Below, one piece after another: positions 7,327 to 11,980 of a stretch of DNA of 11,980 bases. The translations under genes were made by a program, and so were the position numbers. Within the stretch, counting starts at the first letter, position 1, and each line of letters opens with the position of its first letter. The stretch is taken from contig WKLE02005978.1 of assembly GCA_014885115.2 (NCBI GenBank), positions 1 to 11,980 of the forward strand. Direction: 5' to 3'. The notes beneath the pieces were generated by a model. The model was not told the DNA's origin. It saw only the letters and a program-made list of their open reading frames with translations, and did not search any database. The stretch comes from Asterionellopsis glacialis (lineage: Eukaryota; Bacillariophyta; Plagiogrammaphyceae; Rhaphoneidales; Asterionellopsidaceae).

Positions 7327-9340
7327 CTAGCATTGAATGTCACCTTGGATTGCTTCGTAAAGGCGGCGATCTTTTGTCCCGTGTTGTCTTGCACGGAGCA
7401 TGAAAAATAATGAAGCAAATACAGCTCCAAGTACAGTCAAAAAGAAAAGACCATTCACAACACTTTCCACTGAGCTGTCCTTCCACTTTCCGGTAGCTCC
7501 AATATTGTTGTCAACATGATGAAGATTTTGTTTGTAGGTCCAAGGAAGAGTATTGATTTCATACATCATAGCACCAATAGCCCATGACACCTTGTGTCCA
7601 TTGACAACATTAGTCGCAGTAATAAAGTCATCGTCTTCAAACCCATACCCATTCTTAAGCAGCTGGTAAACGTATACGCTTCTAAAGCAGTACTCATCCA
7701 GTTCATCGTCTGGGATTGTCCCATTATTAAATGCTACAAGCTCTTCCATGGACATGCTGCAAGCATATTCTGTTCGTTTTCTTAGCGTACCAATTGAAGA
7801 TCTTGGTGCCAAACCTAGGAACGTCCACACGTGATAGTAGTTGCTGAAACCCAGAAATTCACCATGAAGGTTTTCTTGAGTAGGGAGGTGTGGTTGGTAA
7901 ATGCCACCAAACGAACAATCACCCTGATGCGAAAATTTACACCATTGATTCAGTTCTAAATGTAATAAATCTTCCACAATATTCATACATCCGTCAAAGT
8001 CACCCCTGTTTTTCTTATTGACCAATATAGCTCCATAGTAGCTCGACTTGTGGTATTCTATGTCATCCTTGTTCAAATAAATATTACTGCGGACATCTTT
8101 TTTTGATCCACCTGGTAAACAAGGATTGTATACCCCTTCCACCAAACGATTCCGGTCAGTTGCTCCCGATAATACATGAGAGACGAAGCGATCAGTTGCT
8201 GCATTCATACCATAGTGAAGAAAGGAATGTGTGTATAGATTCCAGTACTTTCCTTGACCAATCTGAAATTTGAACAAGTTGCTCATTATATCACCATCGG
8301 GTTCGTAAAAAGAAATTTGAGTAGATGCTCCACCCAAGTCAAGCGCCCCATATGCCAATTTAGGGTTCTCTACAGTACCAGCACCTTCAGAATCTTCTAG
8401 AACTGTTCCTTGCAAAAAGTTCACGGCAGCCCATCCAAATATGGCCTCTTCTTCACCAGATATTACTCTTGCTCGCTCCTCTTCAAACCAGAATGGTGAA
8501 AAGGTTGTGTTACTTAGGAGATTTCTGATTGTATACATTACACGAGATCGCTTGGATGGTTCTAAAACCCTCATACCAGCTGTTGCACGGAAGAATATGG
8601 GGTATGTGTCAAACTCGTCTTGCTTGGTATGTAAGACAGTTTTAGCAAAGTCGATCAAAGGTCTTAGATATTCACTGACTGTATCTTGCAATTCTATGTC
8701 ATCCTCAATATCGGCAAAGCTTGCAATACCGGGACGAAGTCGATCAGTCCATCTCGAATCTGTTCCAGGATAGGAAAGTTTGCAACCACTGACAGCAAGC
8801 TGGACATCTTCGATTCTTTCTAATGTACGTGGATTGAATTCGTATACGTGCATTCGAGATCCGGTAGATCCAGCGTCGATCTAGATGAGAGGAGTAATTC
8901 AAATGAGACTTTAGTGGGATATCTTGTATGGGGTTAAAGTAAAGAGAGTCGCACACTACTAGAACTAAACTCACCATCATACCGTGCACAGTTTCTTCTT
9001 GGATTCCTGGATTGGCGTAAAGTTCCTCAACCCGTTTCCTGCGTTTCTTCCCTTTTTTTTCCTTCTTATATTCTGTAATTTTGGCTTTTTGAGTAAGCTT
9101 ATTACGATAGCGTTCCTCCAGTTCGTCTTCGAGACTTGTAATTTGCATTTTGTTGCCATCGTCATCTACAATTTTGAGGCTACGCCTGAAACTGCCAATG
9201 TCTAAAACATCAGAAGCTAAACCATCTTGTTCATACACATCGGTGATCCTCTGCTGAACATTCAACCGTTTTCGGTGATTTTCCCATGAATCTACAGCTT
9301 CTATGGTGCTTTTCTTCGTTGCGGTAGAAGTCATCGTCAT
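7327..9340 (-). CDS. apyrase / nucleoside-diphosphatase, GDA1/CD39 family, two exons
   Basis: The enzyme hydrolyses nucleoside di- or triphosphates to NMP, typically in the Golgi/ER lumen or outside the cell. Exons 8975-9340 and 7327-8880 join in phase 0 to give 639 residues. All five apyrase conserved regions are visible: ACR1 IDAGSTGSR (123-131), split exactly at its start by the intron; ACR2 FFRATAGMR (218-226); ACR3 GEEEAIFGWAAVN (264-276) with the likely catalytic Glu267; ACR4 ALDLGGASTQISF (301-313); and ACR5 NGHKVSWAIGAMM (549-561). Cysteines in the C-terminal half fit the family's disulfides. One TM helix lies at about 597-617 with a short basic tail. The N-terminal 122 residues are charged, have no signal or TM, and carry a lysine/arginine cluster (91-103); this is unlike classical ectoapyrases. 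A C-terminal anchor only is reminiscent of yeast Ynd1. ATG 9340 is preceded directly by an in-frame TAG. Nucleotide preference is unknown. Confidence 0.93.
8881..8974 (-). other. spliceosomal intron of the apyrase gene
   Basis: On the minus strand the donor is ATGATG|GTGAGT (8974-8969) and the acceptor CTCCTCTCATCTAG|ATCGAC (AG at 8882-8881), with a pyrimidine-rich tract. Length is 94 nt. Splicing is phase 0 and restores the ACR1 sequence MMIDAGSTGSR, which is strong evidence from family conservation. Without splicing the first frame reads on to a stop at 8744-8746 with no homology. Confidence 0.92.
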
Positions 9341-9373
9341 CTATTGAATAATCAAATTGCAACAGCTTTGCAT
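9341..9373 (-). other. possible short uORF abutting the apyrase start codon
   Basis: On the minus strand an ATG at 9373 opens ten codons ending in TAG at 9343-9341, immediately followed by the apyrase ATG at 9340. The arrangement TAG-ATG would favour reinitiation if the leader includes it. It may be chance, since no transcript start is known. Confidence 0.25.
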
Positions 9374-9490
9374 AGGAGTGTGAAATTTGTTGTTCTTTGA
9401 AAAAAATGAAACACTAGGCGTCTCGAGTTGCCAGTTGCCACCGGTAGGAATAGCACAAAGATCGGAGGCGGTCCTATCTAGTCCCCTACC

Positions 9491-9530
9491 GTAGGACCTC
9501 TTCTTGAGGGGTCATACTGGTAGGTCCTAC
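9491..9530. repeat. 9-bp inverted repeat at the edge of the GTAC block
   Basis: GTAGGACCT (9491-9499) and AGGTCCTAC (9522-9530) are exact reverse complements with a 22-nt loop that itself contains CCTC/GAGG. The right arm is part of TGGTAGGTCCT, which also occurs at 4109-4119. It probably belongs to the same repeat family. Confidence 0.5.
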
Positions 9531-9990
9531 GTACCCCTGGTGCAACATCACAGGTACCAGGTACTATTTCCTCTATGAAAGGCCACCAGGTACGTACTAG
9601 TACATAGTAGAGTCTAGGAAGTTTCTGGGAACAAGGTACCTAAGTACAGGTACAGTTACCCCAGGTACCGGGTACAAGGGGTACTCGTACGAGCTCGTAC
9701 AGTACCAGTTACCTGTAGAGGGTAGACTAAAGAGCGAAACAAGTGATGGGGGCGAAAAATGAGTCACGTATGCAGAATTACTCGTGTTTAGAGGCACTGT
9801 CTGTACCACCAGCAATGCTGTACCAGAGGAACGTAGATCAACTAATACCTGGTACTGGTACCCTGGTACAGGTAGGTCTCAATTCAGTATCCTGCCAGAT
9901 AGTGCATACCGGTACCGTATGTTGTACCGGGGTACCTGTTACAAGGTATTAATACCTGTAAATGTACAGCTGTACCAGGTACCTGGAATG
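9530..9990. repeat. GTAC-rich palindromic repeat block
   Basis: By eye about 26 GTAC tetranucleotides occur in about 450 bp, against roughly two expected by chance. Many are within GGTACC or CAGGTACC contexts. Perfect palindromes include GTACGAGCTCGTAC (9687-9700), CTCGTACGAG (9684-9693), AGGTATTAATACCT (9944-9957), GTACAGCTGTAC (9964-9975) and CCAGGTACCTGG (9975-9986). The motifs are irregularly spaced, so it is not a simple tandem array. Similar motifs occur at lower density in the 3766-4718 intergenic region and near 300 and 385, which suggests a dispersed, non-coding sequence class of this genome. Confidence 0.75.
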
Positions 9991-10333
9991 TATCATACGA
10001 TCCCAGATCATCAACCGAATCTTCCGAAATCACAAATGAATCTTCTCTTCTCCATGTTAAAATAGTACGTCACCGATATGAGGTGTCCGTCGACAGGTCA
10101 ATCATGGAAAAGTCGGATATCCGTCCAAGTCCTAAACTCATTTTCCGGGATATTTAATTGGTTATGAGACCACCCGAGTTGGGTTGGCACAGGTTGAATT
10201 TGGCAACTTTCCTACGAAATCCTAGTACAAGTCCTAAACATGCAGGCGCGCAGTCTAAAATTATGTCGTCACAGGTATTTTTTTAAGTAACGAGACGAAC
10301 ACGAAGACGAACACGACGGTGGTCTGCCAAACC

Positions 10334-10522
10334 AACAATCCACCATAAGGGAACCACAATACAGCAGTCATCATCTGCAAGCATGATGAATTCAAGCAAA
10401 ATAATGTACCTGACACCCTAAAAGTTTGTTAATGTTTTGAAAAATTAAACACGAATGTCAAAGAAATGAAACAAGGACAAAAATAAACAATCCACAGAGG
10501 GAACGACAATACAGCAATCATC
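10334..10522. repeat. diverged direct duplication with a period of about 152 bp
   Basis: AACAATCCAC...AGGGAACCACAATACAGCA...TCATC at 10334-10372 recurs as a near copy at 10486-10522, with a 2-base indel and a few substitutions. The A/T-rich stretches after each copy (about 10420-10445 and 10540-10570) are also similar, so the original unit may have been about 150 bp. No coding content was recognised. Confidence 0.55.
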
Positions 10523-10761
10523 CTTTTCCTGTGTGGGAAACAAAAAGAATTTAATAAATTTTTGAAATATTATTGTAAAAATACAGGAGGAATAGAGCAG
10601 AGAGTAGTTTCTGTTATTCCACTTGTCATCATTGTCATTGTCGTTGTTGTCATCAATCAATCGTCTTGTCGATTTTTTGCAGCTGTGCCAAAATATTCTA
10701 GAGAAAAGAGCAAATGACCCTCTAAAGGTATGCAATTTTTCTATACCAATGCTGGTACTTA

Positions 10762-10922
10762 GTTTAGGATTGTGACTTGGACAAATCCTAAACAGGGGGT
10801 AGTTTACTAGGATTGCCCAAGCCCAATATAGGTTATCAGCCAGCAGTCTTGGCTTGGGAAACCATAGAAAAGATGGATTTTGTGTGTCAGCTCAACCCAA
10901 GTCCAACTTGTTTAGGGTTGGG
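10762..10922. repeat. row of three inverted repeats upstream of the retroelement remnant
   Basis: Three exact dyads follow one another. GTTTAGGATT (10762-10771) pairs with AATCCTAAAC (10784-10793), loop 12. CCCAAGCC (10816-10823) pairs with GGCTTGGG (10851-10858). CAACCC (10893-10898) pairs with GGGTTG (10915-10920). The arms reuse a few words (CCTAAAC, CCAAGTCC, TTGGG) that also occur at 10123-10137 and 10229-10239 (AAGTCCTAAAC twice). This could be the leader of the retroelement, a degenerate small mobile element, or non-functional repeats. Confidence 0.45.
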
Positions 10923-11040
10923 CAGGCATAAAATGGGTGCTCTTAGGCTACCTGCAGGTGTAGTCCATAGATCTAGTTGATTCTAAACATAACCTGTTTT
11001 GGACAAAAATTGATGTACAGACTGTACTTGATATATTGAC

Positions 11041-11980
11041 TACCATTGTGTGGATCTAATTCAAAACTTGCACAGAAACATCAAACAATTCGCACAAACT
11101 GAAGCCACACAATTTGCATGACAAATTGAACAAGAACTCCTAGATGCAGAAATTGCTCATGACACTCAATGCATTGCCACAATAAAAAATCTTTGAAAAA
11201 TTCAAGCAAAGAAACAAATGTTCAAAAAACTCCACAATTATACAAAAACCGATACCAATCAAACCTTGACGTCTATTAAAGTACCCAAAATTCCCAACTC
11301 AGACCCTAAATCCTGCATGGATTGGACAGAAGTCACCAAATCAACCAAAATAAACAAATTTATACTAAAATGTAATCAGACTCACTTTGGCCAAGCACAG
11401 GACACACCATTCAACGTCGAACCACTATCAACTTAGATTCCATTTTCAGGAACCGGCAAACACTCTGACTTAATTCTAGATGGGAATTACAATGACTCTG
11501 ACCTACCAGAAATCACTTCCTTATTTATGAAATCTTTGCAACAACATTTAACACCAAGTGAAGACTCTCCTCAAATCACTCTAGAAGCATTCAAATCGAA
11601 GATAAGAACATGGAAGGAATCAACCACTACGTCTCCGTCAGGCATACACCTAGGGGCACTATCACTCATTAGTAAAACAACATGACATACCATCCTCAAA
11701 AACTGAAGAGTATGAAGAACTCAAACTCAAGCACAACTTCTTGCTTCAAACAAGACTACAACCTATTAACTATGCCTTACAATGTGGATACTCCTATAAA
11801 TGATGGAAACAAAGTTAATGTCATGATTTTAAAAAAAACAGGAGATATTCAGATACATTGCCTCCGCATAATTCATATCTACAAAGCTGATTATAATCTG
11901 ATATTGAGCATGTGCTGGTGTAATGCTATTCATGTAGCTGAAGATAATAAAATTTTGAATGATGGTCAATTTGAAGGGAG
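11041..11980 (+). pseudogene. decayed reverse-transcriptase-like retroelement ORF, open at the window end
   Basis: The translation follows a reverse-transcriptase-containing protein type that I recognise from diatom genomes, probably non-LTR; the copy is broken. Landmarks: a charged helical stretch with KKQMFKKLHNYTK (from about 11209); HFGQAQDTPF (11383-11412); FSGTGK; WKESTTTSPSGIHLG (11611-11655); NYALQCGYSYK before 11801; and after frame changes VNVMI...LRIIHIYKADYNLIL (11814-11910) and AEDNKILNDGQF near the end. Breaks seen: TGA 11119, TGA 11194, TAG 11434, TGA 11683 with a frame change near it, TGA 11801, then another frame change by about 11811. The catalytic YxDD-type region would lie beyond the window. 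The left boundary is approximate; before 11065 I see no homology. The segment is poor in CpG, as expected of an old methylated copy. Family naming rests on recalled motif similarity. Confidence 0.78.

Larger units (their letters stand above)
9374..10980. other. gene-free, repeat-rich intergenic region
   Basis: This 1.6-kb region contains no credible gene. The left part (9420-9990) is a GTAC-rich palindromic block. The middle (10060-10730) holds a 12-bp perfect tandem repeat (AGACGAACACGA at 10293-10304 and 10305-10316), a diverged direct duplication (10334-10372 and 10486-10522) and a GTT/GTC low-complexity tract (10617-10670). The right part (10750-10930) is a row of inverted repeats. The open frames at 9743-10065 and 10445-10735 are translations of these repeats. 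The apyrase promoter must lie in its left end. Confidence 0.6.

Noticed and set aside
8744..8974. Apyrase first frame continuing through 8974 to 8744 as one protein
   Set aside because: Past 8974 the translation loses any family similarity, whereas a consensus GT-AG intron restores the conserved ACR1 motif in frame.
9530..9990. GTAC block as a CRISPR array or integron-like site
   Set aside because: There is no constant repeat length or regular spacer, no associated genes, and the surrounding genes are eukaryotic with spliceosomal introns.
9743..10065. Two overlapping plus-strand frames of 69 and 93 codons
   Set aside because: They are translations of the GTAC palindrome block; the Tyr/Val/Pro-rich peptides reflect repeated GTAC and CCAGGTACC words.
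10445..10735. Minus-strand frame of 96 codons with a poly-Asp/Asn stretch
   Set aside because: It begins with TTG, has no domain, and its Asp/Asn run is the reverse of a GTT/GTC low-complexity tract.
10910..10922. TTTAGGG as an interstitial telomere repeat
   Set aside because: Only a single copy is present and the neighbouring CCTAAAC words have different spacing and flanks, so it is not a telomere array.

Overview
This window looks like nuclear DNA of a diatom or a close stramenopile relative. The genes are intron-poor, with GT-AG introns of 94 and 196 nt. One protein has a signal peptide followed by a Phe-led transit-peptide-like stretch, the bipartite signal of secondary plastids. The right end carries a reverse-transcriptase-like coding remnant of a type I associate with diatom genomes. 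No species can be assigned from sequence alone.

Layout. 1-398 is the 5' flank of an SVOP/SV2-like major facilitator transporter (399-2153, +). This gene converges on a PAPS/nucleotide-sugar transporter of the SLC35B2 type (2400-3765, -), for which a short coding first exon and its intron are recovered here. A 950-bp divergent intergenic region rich in GTAC motifs and small hairpins follows. Next is a probably plastid-targeted alpha/beta hydrolase of the YheT/EMB8/ABHD1-3 type (4719-6473, +). An AT-rich intergenic stretch (6474-7326) contains a small coding-like frame on the minus strand. Then comes a two-exon GDA1/CD39 apyrase (7327-9340, -). The last 2.6 kb is gene-poor. It holds a strikingly palindromic GTAC-rich block (about 9530-9990), a diverged direct duplication, a row of inverted repeats, and a decayed reverse-transcriptase-like pseudogene (about 11041 to the window end, +) with several stops and two frame changes.

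How the genes relate. There is no operon; the four genes alternate in orientation. Two of them, the SLC35B2-like transporter and the apyrase, belong to families that often serve the Golgi lumen (PAPS import for sulfation; NDP-to-NMP turnover for nucleotide-sugar antiport). Their proximity may be chance. The most notable items are the apyrase N-terminus, which is charged and lysine-rich where this family often has a membrane anchor; the GTAC palindrome block; and the pattern of TGA stops, where arginine codons would fit, in the retroelement. I did not find a clearly new multi-gene system in the window.
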